64,000 nucleotides of DNA from Ceraceosorus guamensis (taxonomy: Eukaryota > Basidiomycota > Exobasidiomycetes > Ceraceosorales > Ceraceosoraceae). Positions within the stretch are counted from its first letter, which is position 1. Each line of letters starts with the position of its first letter. Below are positions 24,102 through 35,116 of the stretch, in pieces. Below the pieces are notes generated by a model. It saw only the letters and a program-made list of their open reading frames with translations, searched no databases and was not told where the DNA came from. The stretch is from contig NW_020290041.1 in assembly GCF_003144195.1 (NCBI RefSeq), positions 1-64,000 on the forward strand, given 5' to 3'. A program made the translations under genes and the position numbers.

Positions 24102-24427
24102 TCCTCTTGCAGTCTCGCGACATTATCGGGTGACGCCAGCCTAGCTGTGACTACCCAATGCACGATTGCTCTGTGAGGCGGAGCGATATCAGCCTTCGTC
24201 ACTCCTCTTTCTCCCCCACCTCACTCTAGAATCTGCACGTTTGGCACTATTCATCAGGTCAATCTCGATTTCAGTTGAGCTCCAAGCCGTCTGTCGTCCT
24301 TGTCTTCAAGCCCACCAGCCCGACCTCCGCAGCCGCTCGGCGCTCGTCACATCGATCTCCAAACACACCGCCGCAGCGATTGGCGGATCCAACAAATCGC
24401 TCTCTCGAATCGAGGATTTTGCCTAGT

Positions 24428-27070
24428 ATGATGGCGGCACCACCCTTGCTGCGGCGAACATCGTCGTCTTCGCGTCTATCCTCGCAGAACTACGTTCGCA
24501 GTCCAGGCCACGCTCAAGAGTCGCCTCGAGCGATGAGCAGGAGCTTTTCCAACAGCTCCAATGGAAGAGATCCCCTCGAAGACCTTTTGGCTGCCGCTGC
24601 CGCTGCAGCTGCTGCAAAGAGCGTTAGTCCCCCGGGACCTTCTAGCCAGCCCGCTAGCAGCACGAGCCCAGCGGAAAGCTTGCCTAGCCTAGCTCAAGCC
24701 CTCGGCACGATCCCAGCGCACGATCGCCATTCCTTCGGTAATGTTGTAGGGGCAGCGCATTCTCCACATACTGTTGCGCCGTCGCGTGGCCGGGAGGAGC
24801 AATGGTACGCAGAGACGACTGGGACGTACCCATCATCCATGGTTGCAGGCCCAATGAACGCTTTTCAAGGTTCCAACACCTCCGCCTATCCGTTTCCTCG
24901 TCCATACACCTCGCATTCTACACCTTTTCCCCTCGCCTCGGGCTCCGACAGCGCAGGAGCATCGCTCAGTCTCGCGCAGCCAGGTCATTCCCTCCAGTCT
25001 TCTACGAGTCAGGCGCCGGAGAAGAGATGCTTCTATCTGCTCATAACGCCCTCGCTAGAGGTATTCCATGCGGATCCTGCACTCGACGCTGCAGTGATTG
25101 CTCGCCTGCGCAACGAGGATCTGACTAAGTTGATACACGAGGAAGAGCGCGCTCGTGCGTCGGAAGAGATGAGGGGCGTCATTGCGAGCAAGGCTTTGTT
25201 TGGGAGCGTGACTAGGTGAGTCGAATTGCTAGCTGTCGGGCAGATCCCCGCCCGAGCCTCACTGCAGCGCGCAATGGTTTGCTGAGGCGTGTCATGCCCG
25301 ACGCAGGTGTCGATTCTCCAAGCAACGCAGCATCGAAAGGGTGTTGGGACGAGCGCACACGTCGAACGCCGGTAGTGGCGTGGAGGAGAGCGACTTTCTA
25401 CCGGTCGACATTGTGGTCAATTGGATCGGCGAGCGTGTAGCCCTCGCATTCTTTCACGCCGTCCTAGGTCAGTGTCCCGCGTCTATCCGTGTGGCTTCGC
25501 GCTGCTTTAGCGCCCATGGCACGCGCTGACCGAGGCATGCAATGCGGCCATCGGAATCCTGCAGACAATTCACACGAAGATAACGACGAATCCCAGAAGA
25601 GTGCTTGGAGCAATTGGTGCGGCGCGGAGAGGGAGAACCTTCAGCAGGACGTGAGTTTGTATCTTCTGCCGGCTCTTTTCTCGTCATGTCCCCGCCTGCT
25701 GATGCGCTTTCTGCTGTATTCCCACCTCTCGGCCTTGACAGTATACGCAACGAATATGGAGCGACGTTCTGGCTACGAGACCGCCCACGAGCTCTACAGC
25801 TTCGCCTTCCTTCGTATTTCAGATCCTGCGCAATGACGCCAGCCCATCGATTCTGCTCTCCTGGCCTCCTCCACGATTATTTCCCTCGACAGTCACGGCT
25901 CCGCGTCACTTTTTGGGTCCGGACCCAGCTTTCACCGACGGATCCTACTTTGCCTCCGATTTTGCTGCGCTTGCGCAGGGCATCTCAGCATCTGGTCAGG
26001 CGGCGGGCAGCGATGCGAGCACTTCTTGCACAAGGAGAGTCAGGGGAAAGCACTCTCTCACGACCGAGGCGCGCTTGAGAACCGTGGAAAGCGTACTCAT
26101 TCCGTACGGAGCCATTACTTTTGCCTGTTTCTCCATCACCTTTGACCAGCCTTTGGTCAGCGCAATTCCGGATCCTCTACCTTCGGTCGCTGAGCTGAAA
26201 CCTCGACTGTCTAGATTGCCTACGCCGCCACCAAGCATCAAGACGAGCAGCACAGGTCAGAAGAGGAATAGCGTCAGCGAAGATGGGGTTCGTCGCTCGC
26301 ATGCGCGGACGCCCTCTCCGCCGGAGGGTACCGCGCAGAAGAAGAAGCGCCAAAAGACGATCAAAGGAAGTGGCGATGCTGCGCAAGTATCGTCCGCCGC
26401 AGCGTACAACTCGCAGCCTTACAACGAGAGCCGAAGATCAAGCTTGGGCCTCGACTCTCTGGCCAGTGCAGCCTCGCTCGATGCGCAAGCTCTTGCACTG
26501 GCTGGCAGAGAATCCGAAGAGATGCCGCCCCCTCCGCCTCCTTCCAAAGCCAAGAGCTCGAGAGCAAAGGCTGCACAATCTCAGCCTTCGAACAACAGCT
26601 CTCACAGCGTCTCACCCACCTCAACAGCCTCTCTCGGTAAGGGCAAAAGGGTGGATGGTGAGCAGGAAGGTGCTGCGTCTCGAACTTCTCCGACATCTGC
26701 GGTGGAGGACAAGGATAAAAAGTGCGGTAGCTGCGGTGTAGCAAATAGCCCAGAGTGGAGAAAGGGGCCGACTGGCGAAAAGACTGTAAGTGTGGATCGT
26801 CAATGCGTCGAATACCTTTCTGAAAGCGCTGAAGTGTTGCCCTCTCTTGCGTGCATCGAACAGCTCTGCAACGCTTGCGGACTTCGATACGCGCGATCCG
26901 TCACGCGGCTTCGAAAGAAGGAAGAGAATGCGAGAAAAGCTGCAGAGATGGCTGCGAGCGTCGGCATCTTTCCTCAGCAGCAAGATGCTCATCAGACATC
27001 TCGAGATGATGAACAGCTTTCAAAATCGACGACTTCTCCCATGAGCGGCGGTGCAGCTTCCCCCGCGTAG
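24428..27070 (+). CDS. PAS plus GATA zinc-finger transcription factor, WC-2-like
   Basis: Probable DNA-binding regulator resembling White Collar 2, the light-signalling partner of WC-1 in fungi. Exons 24428-25215, 25307-25467, 25565-25650, 25742-26785, 26864-27070; 761 aa. A Ser/Pro/Ala-rich N-terminus with a poly-Ala tract precedes a PAS-like region (about 205-345): FYLLITPSLEVFHADPALD, then LFGSVTRCRFSKQRSIERVL, DIVVNWIGERVALAFFHAVL and SAWSNWCGAE. A further conserved block follows (SCTRR, ESVLIPYGAITFACF). A basic Lys-rich stretch (KKKRQKTIK) could be a nuclear signal. The finger is Cys673-X2-Cys676-X18-Cys695-X2-Cys698 with [21 protein letters not shown]; its fourth intron falls between EKT and LCNAC. 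Start ATG at 24428, since upstream in-frame sequence has only non-ATG starts. Function in light response is inference; related iron or nitrogen GATA factors lack the PAS part. Confidence 0.85.
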
Positions 27071-27358
27071 ATCTCTGGGTCTCTTCGCATCGACGATTTT
27101 CCGAGCTGCTCGGGCCAACCGTAGTGCTGCACGTGCCGAAGCATGCACGGAAAACGTACAAATCACATTTCGATCACGCTCCGGCTTGTAGCAACGACAC
27201 ACGCAATTGCGCTTAAGCAAAGATCACATCCTCGGCTGACCTCATTCAATTGTTGCGAGAACCCCTTTCGCGTGATGTCGAGCGTTGTGAGTTCGGTCGA
27301 GCCATGAAAGGTCGACTGATCAAATGCTAGGGATGCACGCTAGCTGTCGATCGCTGTT

Positions 27359-28993
27359 CTATGTGAGCTTTTGGATGACGACTGCGTTGAGAAGATTGGC
27401 GTCTTTCAACGTCGCGCTTTCATCTTGTATTGGCTTGGGCGGGAAAGACGTCTGCAACACGTAAGATCTGGCTGCCATGCCAGCGGAGGATCTGTCGGGT
27501 GCAAGCTTCACCGTCAGCCGCTGCTTGTGGACGATGCGTCAGTCTGCCGGGGGCGATCGCCCTTTGACGACACTTACGCATTGATGTATGCTCGGACATC
27601 AGCAACCGTGTGAGTATGATTGAAGCGTCCGGTCAGCCTTTGCCCGTCTCCGAGTCTGATCTGCAACGACGTGGTTGGCTGGGAAGAGTCCACCTGGAAC
27701 AGTGTGCTTGTAGCAGAAGGTGCATTGGTTCCTGATGGCTGAGCGGCCGTCGTCGTCGATCCAGTGGCGGTGGAGCTTCCCGGCACGCTGGACCCTATTC
27801 CCGTGAATGTTGCAGCTGGACTGCCCAGTCTGTTCCCGGCGCCGCCAAATGGACGCATAGGAGGAGGCGGAGGCGGCGTGTACTTTTCCTCTGTGCGTCT
27901 GGCTACTCTGAGCTCCACTCTTTGACCGAATCTCACACCCAGCAAGCTCAATGGTGCGCGTCCAGCGTTGATCTGTGCAAGAGTGTCTGCGTGCTGAGGA
28001 TCGTCGTAGCGCATCAAGGGACCTTCTTCCACACTAAAGCCATCCGACCAGAAGGTCAAGTTGCGCGTGACTGGCTCATCATCATCGTCCTCTTCCTCTT
28101 CGTCCCCATCGTCGTTGCCCACGGTGGGGGATTGTGTATTTCCGGCTGTCTCGGTGTTGTCATCGCCCGAATCGCCGATGGTCCTGCCTCTGCCTCCAAA
28201 GCTACTTTGCGTCTGACCGCCTGTTCGAGGAAGGGTCGGCTGCTCGTCGCCACCTCGCTGAGCGCTGGCTTCAGCCGCCTGTCTCAAGATGTCGCCAACA
28301 ACGTCAGGAGCCGAACCCTGTCCTCTTCTTCGCGCGCCGTTGGGATCCTGCACGCTCAATCCGCTCCTTTCACCTCCTGCAAACAGGTCCGGTGGTCCGT
28401 CATCCTCATCGTCCGAGTCCTGTCCCCTACGAATCCCGCCTAGACCTGGACGACCTGCACCCGAGCTGGCTGACGAGCCAGCCAGATCCCTCAAGGTTGA
28501 GATTCCTCCTCGACCTCCACCTGCACTGAATCCGCCACCGGACTTGGATGCGCTTCCACTGCGCGCAGAGCTACTTCCCCACCCAGCTGGCAAAGGCTCA
28601 GCCGGAGCACCAGATAGAGTTCGAGGTCCCGAGCTGGGCGCTGATGCAGATTTCGGGCTCGTAGCCGATGCTGCGCCACAGGGGAGATCGATGAGCACAT
28701 TCAAGCGCCAAAGATCCCATCGCACGCGCTGCTCACCTTCTTGAACGGGGGCTTCGCCAGCAACGGAAGCGTCTGCGGCATCATTGCCGCCAGACTCGTA
28801 GAAAGCGCTCACTGCCTGAGTTACGTCTCCGCCTGCAGCTTCCACAAAGAATCTTGGATCATGACGGACGAGTGGACAAGTTAGACGGCATTCAGGCGGA
28901 AGGATTCGTTCCGAGTGCCTCGCGCAACGCTCACTTTGCTCGGTCAGCATCTGCACCTGTGATGCTGCTGAATTGGGCCAGAGCGTCGTCCAT
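27359..28993 (-). CDS. SHP1: UBA-SEP-UBX adaptor of Cdc48/p97 (p47/Shp1 type)
   Basis: Cofactor that links the AAA ATPase Cdc48 to ubiquitinated substrates in membrane fusion, proteasomal turnover and phosphatase regulation. Exons (complement) 27359-27491, 27578-28852, 28935-28993; 488 aa. The UBA-like start is [20 protein letters not shown] then [20 protein letters not shown] (residues 1-42). A low-complexity middle includes [18 protein letters not shown], which is the family's conserved binding segment. The SEP domain starts near 283 ([20 protein letters not shown]). The UBX domain near 405-485 has [20 protein letters not shown] and [14 protein letters not shown], ending NAVVIQKLT. The first intron falls inside the UBA domain. 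Length and domain order match p47 and Shp1. Convergent with the GATA gene, 288 bp apart. Confidence 0.93.
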
Positions 28994-29853
28994 GATGTCA
29001 TATATTTTCGAATCGGCGTTGCGTGGCCGTGGCTCCCAAGAGACGAGACGTGGAATGGCAATGCCTGACTGCAGCTGAAATACCTGTTTATTCAGTGCTT
29101 GACCCAAACGTAAGCCTCGTGGTGTGATCGTATGCGTAGCGACGTGCTGGTGGTGTGGAGAGTGCAAGGGGACGTCGAAAGTTTGGCTCGCCAAAGGATG
29201 CTACGGTACAGCATATGAGATCCTGATCCCAAACGCACTTTGAATGACGGATTTCCACGAAAGCATGATCAGCTATATAGCAAGCAGCATGCATCAGCAG
29301 GTCGTCCTTGCGTGTCAGAACCACGCAAGCGGGTGGCTCGAGCGTGGCGCAGCGCGGTGGAAACGAGGGAAAGCCAGGTCGTGGGGACAAATCACGTGAC
29401 TAGAAGCTCCTCTCATCTTCTCATTGGCATGCAAAAACGTCGTACGCGGCGACCATCGCGCGTGGAAGTGCAGCCAGCCATTCATAGGCTCTTGTCGCAT
29501 CACAACCTCCAAGCAGCTTCACTCAAAATCTCACAAGCTGTTGACGGATCCGTCTCGGATTGCACGCGGAACACCATCTGGTACTGGCAGCTTCGCGTTT
29601 CAGCACATCTCTCGTTCGTGCAACGCATTTCCGATCCGCCGGCCGTCAGCCGCGCAGACCGACGTGCCTGGCATTGTAGCTCTCTCCGATCTCACGTCTG
29701 AAGGCCGCTGAGCTGGCGAGCGACCTCTTGTCAAAGGCACGAGATCAAGACTCGGTGGGCACCTGCTGGCTTCTGGACATTGCTGCGCTGGACTCAGCTC
29801 GCAAAGCTACTGCGGCGATTGCATTGGCTTGCGGACATCGAACCCCCCCAACG
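28994..29853. promoter_or_regulatory. Divergent promoter region UBX gene / bL35m gene
   Basis: 860 bp between start codons. An open frame continues upstream of the UBX ATG, and + frames start near 29240 and 29728, but none resembles a protein. AATCACGTGAC occurs near 29391-29401, containing a CACGTG E-box core. Confidence 0.5.
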
Positions 29854-30411
29854 ATGATGACATTTTCAAACTCAATGAGGCGGCAAGTCTGCCACATCCG
29901 CACCATCTCAACATACCGGCTTTTGGGTGCTTCCTCCATTCAGTCTTCAGCCCTAGCGCCTCGAAGTGCGACAGCCCACGTCGCCTCTCCTGCGAACCAC
30001 AATGGCCTGCACACATCGTGCGCTCTGTCAGACAAATTGAAATCGCATAGCGGAGCCAAGAAACGTTTTCGGGCAGTGGGCAAGCTACGAAAAACGGTCG
30101 GAAGCGTCCCTTTTCCATTCGCAAGCAGTCCCTACTCCATTCGACTGCAGCGTCAGCAGCATCAAGAACAACAGGATCTACTTGCTCTAGCCCATGGCCT
30201 GCCAGTTGAGATGCTAGGGAGACAGGCACCGCTTCCTACGCTTCCTATCAGACGCGTCGTTGGACCCTTGTTCAAGAGGGGATCGGCAGGAAAGAGACAC
30301 TTGAATGTGGGCATGAGCTCTGGTAGAAAGGTCAGGCTGAGAGGTAATGTCTTGGAAAGAGGAGGAAAGAGGAGTCAAGTGCTTCGTAGAATGCTCGCTG
30401 CTAGGATCTAG
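29854..30411 (+). CDS. Mitochondrial large-subunit ribosomal protein bL35m
   Basis: Component of the mitochondrial 54S ribosomal subunit. One exon, 185 aa. The N-terminus (MMTFSNSMRRQVCHIRTIST) is basic, with few acidic residues, as in a mitochondrial presequence. The bL35 core is split by a fungal insertion: KLKSHSGAKKRFRAVGKLRK at about 68-87 and GSAGKRHLNVGMSSGRKVRL at about 148-167. The protein ends in a basic tail. bacterial bL35 is about 65 residues; the extra length is presequence and insertion, as in other fungal bL35m. The first of two adjacent ATGs was chosen; the second, three bases on, is equally likely. Confidence 0.85.
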   Translation: MMTFSNSMRRQVCHIRTISTYRLLGASSIQSSALAPRSATAHVASPANHNGLHTSCALSDKLKSHSGAKKRFRAVGKLRKTVGSVPFPFASSPYSIRLQRQQHQEQQDLLALAHGLPVEMLGRQAPLPTLPIRRVVGPLFKRGSAGKRHLNVGMSSGRKVRLRGNVLERGGKRSQVLRRMLAARI

Positions 30412-30942
30412 AGGGGCGCTGGAGGAAAACTGCCCGGGAGGAGCGGCACGAATTGATCAATCAGTCAGCTGATCTTCGAGGACGTACAGCGGGGGCCTCA
30501 CATCAAATCATTTAGAAGGTCGACTTGATGGCTCCTCTCCTTGCGAGCGGACGCCCACCTTGGCAACATTTCACAACAGGCACGGCATCAACAAACATCA
30601 GAACGTCACGCGTACAGCTCACTTTGGCCCACGCAGCACAGATGACTGGATATGCTCTGTATTCGTACCGAGGCCTGTGCCAGCGCAGTGCGCGTTCAGC
30701 AAGCGGCATGGCCGTGGCGCAATCGATCACCACGCAAGAAGCGTCGCAGTACAGGCACGTCTATATCCGCATGAAGTTCGATCGAGACCGTGGTATACGA
30801 TAAGACAGTGGAGCGGCACTCGAGATAGTGTGTCAGGCTAGGGGGTTCTAAGAACACTTTTGGACAAAAGTAGCACGCCTCAAGCGCTTGATGCGGCACT
30901 TCTTCCGGTAGGTGACGGACTCTTGTGTGCGTTGAAAAGTGC
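30412..30942. other. Convergent 3' intergenic region
   Basis: About 530 bp between two converging stop codons. Frames such as 30525-30803 (+) and 30512-30733 (-) are mutual shadows. I see no gene, repeat or RNA. Confidence 0.5.
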
Positions 30943-33016
30943 TCATTCCATGCCTAGAGCATGCAGAGCGATGTGCATGCCCTTTGCATCAATGAAGAGA
31001 GCCTTGCCATGCTGATATTTTGGCAACACGTGAATGCATTCAGCAGGTACACCTGCTGACCTGAGGTAGTCCACTGATGCTGGAACGTCGAGCAGCCTGT
31101 TCGCAGAGCGATGAGCCAGCAGGCCCGTCAGCGCTGCGTTTGCCGAGCCGGGAACAGCGTCGATTGTCCTTCGAGCCACTCACATATCGCGCTCGCCAAA
31201 AATCAGCTGCACGTTGTCCGGCGTGAGCACTTCTGGTAGATCATGCACCCACACTTAAGTTGAAAAGGCAAGTGGGAGTCAGCCAAAACGCTGATGGTGC
31301 CTAGATGCGCACAATATCCCTCTGCTCGACCCCGGTGATCCTGCTGGCGTCTCGCATGACTTACAAAGCATATCGCTCCAAATGAAGCGTCTGGCAATGG
31401 TATGCGCGATCCCCAATTCTCTCGCGACAAAGTAACCCAGCAGCACCTCGACACCAGTGGCCCAAGGCCGTGCGATGAACGCGTAGCAAGTGGCGCCTTC
31501 CCAAAGTCTAAAAGATACGGGATCCACAATGACGTGCTTCTTGCAGAGCTCTGGAGCTCCTCTAGCAACCCAGCCTGTGACCATCGTGCCGTTGCTGTGG
31601 CTTAGCACTTGGAAAGATTCAATCTTGTGCCGCTTGGCCAGCGATTTGACAGACGCAATGTGCTGGTCCTTGTTCGGAGCATCCAGATAATGCTTGTGCC
31701 AGATATCCGCGCTGATGTTGGGCTGCAGAAGGATATACACTCCGTGCTCATAGCGAGCCAAATACTTTAGGAAAGCGGCATACTGTCCCAATCTGTGTGA
31801 CAGCCGCACGTGAAGAAGCTGAGGATGAACGGCGCGATACGCCTGCGCCTCCGGCCTCGCCTTCGCAGCGACTCACCCAATACCCAGACCGTGCAAGAAA
31901 AGAATCGGCAAAGGCTTGGAGTGCGACTTGCCGTTGACCCCATTGACCCCGGAGTGGGCTTTGCTGACCGCATCCTTGACCAGGAATGCGCAATCGCCGA
32001 CTTGCTCGTATCTGAAGCCGTGGGAATGACGAAGCCAAGCTTTGGCTGCAGGTGAAGAGCGATGTCAGCATAAAGCTCTTCACTCAAGAGCAGCCTGTCG
32101 AAGCGGAGCTCCTGCCGTAGTATAGCATACAATCGCGTCCCACGACTTCTTTACGTGCTTTGTGCAGACTTTGCTTCCACTCACTCGCACCCGTAATTCC
32201 ATTGCAGACGGCATAGTACCCAAGTGGTCTCGATCGAGTGGCCACAGGGTCGAGGGTTAGCCTCAATGTTTTCATCGAAGTGTTGAATCCCGGCGCAAAA
32301 GTATGCTTGAGTCTTGCCTGCACCAAATTGAAAGCTCTCTCAATGATGTATTCCAAGTCCTTGTCGCCTTTGCATTCCTCCAATTCTCGTCCAGCAAATG
32401 CCCAAGCCAGCCATTGTCTGACGTTGTCCGCCTTGATCTCGTTTGGATCTTCAAAGTAGAACCATCGCATCAACCTCTTCCACGCCACCGCTGCTTCTTG
32501 ATCCGAGACGACGTGCGTTTCGAACTTGGAATCTTCTTGAGCGTGCTTGCCCGCACCTCGTCGGCGAGGAGGATGAGCGGCCAAGCCGACATCCAAACAC
32601 TGCAACATCAGATCCTCCAACGTCTTGTTGTCCACTTTGGGAGGTGGTGTTCTCCTGTTGGCTTTGCGGGTGAGCAGAAAGAGGTAGATGGAGAAGGGAA
32701 CTTCTAGGAAAGAGTAGTAGAAGAAGAATTTGCCGATCAGGGGCGAACTGGAAGAGGCACCCAAACCCCACGCCAGCCAGTTGGAATGCTTGTCGAGTCC
32801 AGTGCATCTTCGATACAGAGCGGCGAGGAAGATGATCCAAGATGTTGGCGTCACGCTCCACACCCAGCCTGCCAAGGCCATGGCGGGGTAGAAGTGCCAT
32901 TTGCGAGGCAAGGTGGCGGGAACGTGCACATGGTCGCTCAACCCTTGAAGATGAGGCGCTATGCCGTTGGGTAAGCGCAGGCTGGATCGCGCAGCCACCT
33001 CTGCTATGGACGACAT
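30943..33016 (-). CDS. Membrane-anchored alpha/beta-hydrolase of unknown substrate
   Basis: Serine hydrolase of the alpha/beta fold, probably attached to an internal membrane. Exons (complement) 30943-31096, 31184-31253, 31365-31792, 31877-32045, 32131-33016; 568 aa. Two hydrophobic segments (FYPAMALAGWVWSVTPTSWI and FFFYYSFLEVPFSIYLFLL) lie in the first 120 residues. A hydrophilic, charged middle follows. The hydrolase core starts with LPILFLHGLGIG (oxyanion HG, about 340-351), has nucleophile SHSNGT (Ser about 418), then IVDPVSFRLWEGATCYAFI, the acid region LIFGERDMLLD, and the C-terminal His in DAKGMHIALHALG. All three catalytic positions appear present. The 32131 donor is GTATGC; using it restores the frame into FRYEQVGDCAFLVKDAV. 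The physiological ester is unknown. Divergent from DLH, 2.1 kb away. Confidence 0.85.
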
Positions 33017-33440
33017 CGCAAAGTGGTCCACCCAAATCGTTGGATGTGCTTGCTCCCCGATGTCGAAGAGTTGGTGTATCAGCAGAAGGGCAGATTCGGC
33101 CAGTGGCTAAAGGTTTGCAAGTCTCGCGGTGTTGGCGCACAAGACATGCTAGGACGGTGGAGGTGATCAGGAGAGGTTTAGCGGGGCGTGCACACGCTGA
33201 GGGGGGAAAAGCTTTCCAGATGGGAACATACCCCATCGATGACCGTTACCCGAGGCCATGGATGAACAAGTGCGGGGTTCGCGAGTCTGACGAGCGATCT
33301 TGTCGCTCCCTCTCTCTCTCTCTCTCCCTCCCTCCCTCTCTCCCCTGATGTGAATCACGAGAATCAAGAATCTGAATGACGAATCAAATGATTTGTGGAT
33401 TAATTGGGCCGCTGGCTGATATGCGCAGCGCAGTCATGTA

Positions 33441-33471
33441 CCCCACCCCACCCCCACCCCCACCCCCACCC
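33441..33471 (-). repeat. C-rich tract, potential G-quadruplex on the minus strand
   Basis: Five or six runs of four or five C separated by single A, CCCCACCCCACCCCCACCCC in part. The minus strand therefore has more than four G-runs with one-base loops, which satisfies the usual quadruplex motif. It lies 430 bp upstream of the hydrolase start. Confidence 0.7.
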
Positions 33472-35020
33472 ATTTGCGGAACTTTTTCGTGTCTAATCGT
33501 GAATCAAATGCTTTTTCTCGCGTTGCTCATACGTACGGGCTGCATGCTGAGCTTTGGCTCATCGTGATCGACTTGTCCTGCAGCGGAGCAATCTACAGTA
33601 CGTGCGGCGGCGGCCATGCAGCAGCAGCAGCCAGCAGCCAGCAGCTGAGCGCCCTCCACCAAAATCTTGAACGCAACTCAGACTTCCGCATTCACGATTC
33701 ACATGCATTCATTCACGCGACTCACTCGCAGTCGCGAGTCAATTAAGCAAGAGTCACGGGTCAGTTGCTTTGCATGCACGAACGAGCATCCTGTTCACAA
33801 GTATCGCTTCAACTCTCTGAGAGACTGCCGCAGCTCCTCACGCTTTGTCTTGAAAGGACTTCCGAGGGCTCGATCGTCGCAGGGGGCACCAAGTGCGATG
33901 CACTGTTTAGCAGCCACGGGTGTGAGCTAGACTAGACACCAGCCAATCGCGATTTGATGGCCATTGAGTCCCAAGTCCGATCATGGCTCATGCTCACGAT
34001 CATCTTGAGGCAACAACTCTGCTCGGTGGATGTGCACCGCACCGCGGAGCTCAGGCCTCGAATTGAAAGGAAGGTGCGCGCGCACCTTCAAATCGTGAAT
34101 TGTTGCAATTCATGGGGGCATGCGCAGTCACTCGGTCAAGTGTGCTGAGCCACCGCGCAATCCCACGGGAGTTGGGCCAAAACGAAACATCGGGAACGTT
34201 TTTTCACGCTTGTGGATGCGCGCTTCTTAGGAAAGAAGGGCGACCTTCCATCAGCATCCACAGATCCTAGCTGCTCTTTGGACGCGCGCTTTGCCTTGGC
34301 AAACAAAATCTCCGATTCAGTCATTTCACAAGACAACACACGGTGCATGGTGGTGGAGTAAGAGGAAGACTCGGAAGTCGGAAGTCGGCCCATGCAGCGT
34401 GTCCAGTTTCGTGTGGTCCGACCACACCACGTGACCAAGCCGGCAAATGTCCGGAAGGGTACGGTCGGTCAAACCAATTCAAATTTGATTTTGAATGTAT
34501 GTATACCTGATTGATTGACACGTTTGCGATTCAGGTGATGCATGGTTTGTTTTGGGCTTCATGCAGAGGGGTGCAAGGGCAGCGTAGAGTGGGACCAAGG
34601 ATCACCCGAGATCACTCCAAGCCCGATGTGAATGACGACGACCAGCTCGTCGCAAGGGTGGGCGCGAGTCGAGGGCCTCGATGATCTTGCTTAGGCCCCC
34701 TGACACGAGGCCATGCAGATGTAAGGCAAAGGCAATTAAGACGATGTGCCGAGGATGAGCTGACGTGCAGCGAGCGCGGAAAGCCCAAAAGCAGCAGCGT
34801 TGCTGCATGCTGCGCGCGTGCGCACCTTTCGGATCCGTTGACAGCGTTTGTGCGATGTGGAGGCGGCAAGCGTGCAGTCTGAGTACAGTGCAGCGGCGGA
34901 CCGTCACCACACGTTTGGTGGGGATGTACTGTAGCAGCAGTGCTCATCTGCTCCAAGACTTGCGTTGCCGCCGGCACAGCGGTGGTCATGGCCGGGCCAG
35001 CGTCATATTCTAGACAAGGG

Positions 35021-35079
35021 TACCACCACCGTCACCACCACCACCACCACCACAACAACCACCATCACCATCACCACAA
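35021..35079. repeat. CAC/CAT trinucleotide tract
   Basis: An imperfect (CAC)n tract with CAA and CAT interruptions. It ends 37 bp before the chosen start of the dienelactone hydrolase gene and is in frame with it. Confidence 0.9.
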
Positions 35080-35116
35080 ACTGTCCCCAAGCGCATGCAG
35101 CGCCATCCGCGTCATC

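Larger units (their letters stand above)
21723..24427. other. Intergenic region with a microsatellite cluster
   Basis: No gene is supported across 2.7 kb. There are CAT/CAG trinucleotide tracts (about 22300-22320, 22548-22570, 22708-22732), inverted AATCACGAAT-type words near 23036-23050, AGTCACGAGT words near 23175 and 23659, and three microsatellites between 23557 and 24101 listed separately. Open frames here are low-complexity translations of the repeats. Confidence 0.5.
33017..35116. other. Intergenic region with CT, C-rich and CAC tracts
   Basis: No gene is supported. It contains a CT/CCCT tract (33307-33345), a C4-5A tract (33441-33471), several AATCGTGAAT-type words (33379, 33495, 33690, 34091), and a CAC/CAT tract (35021-35079) directly upstream of the DLH start. 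Frames over the last tract encode a histidine-rich peptide; see findings. Confidence 0.5.

Noticed and set aside
24275-24427. Longer N-terminus for the GATA protein
   Set aside because: The extra in-frame sequence lacks an ATG; it begins only at a TTG.
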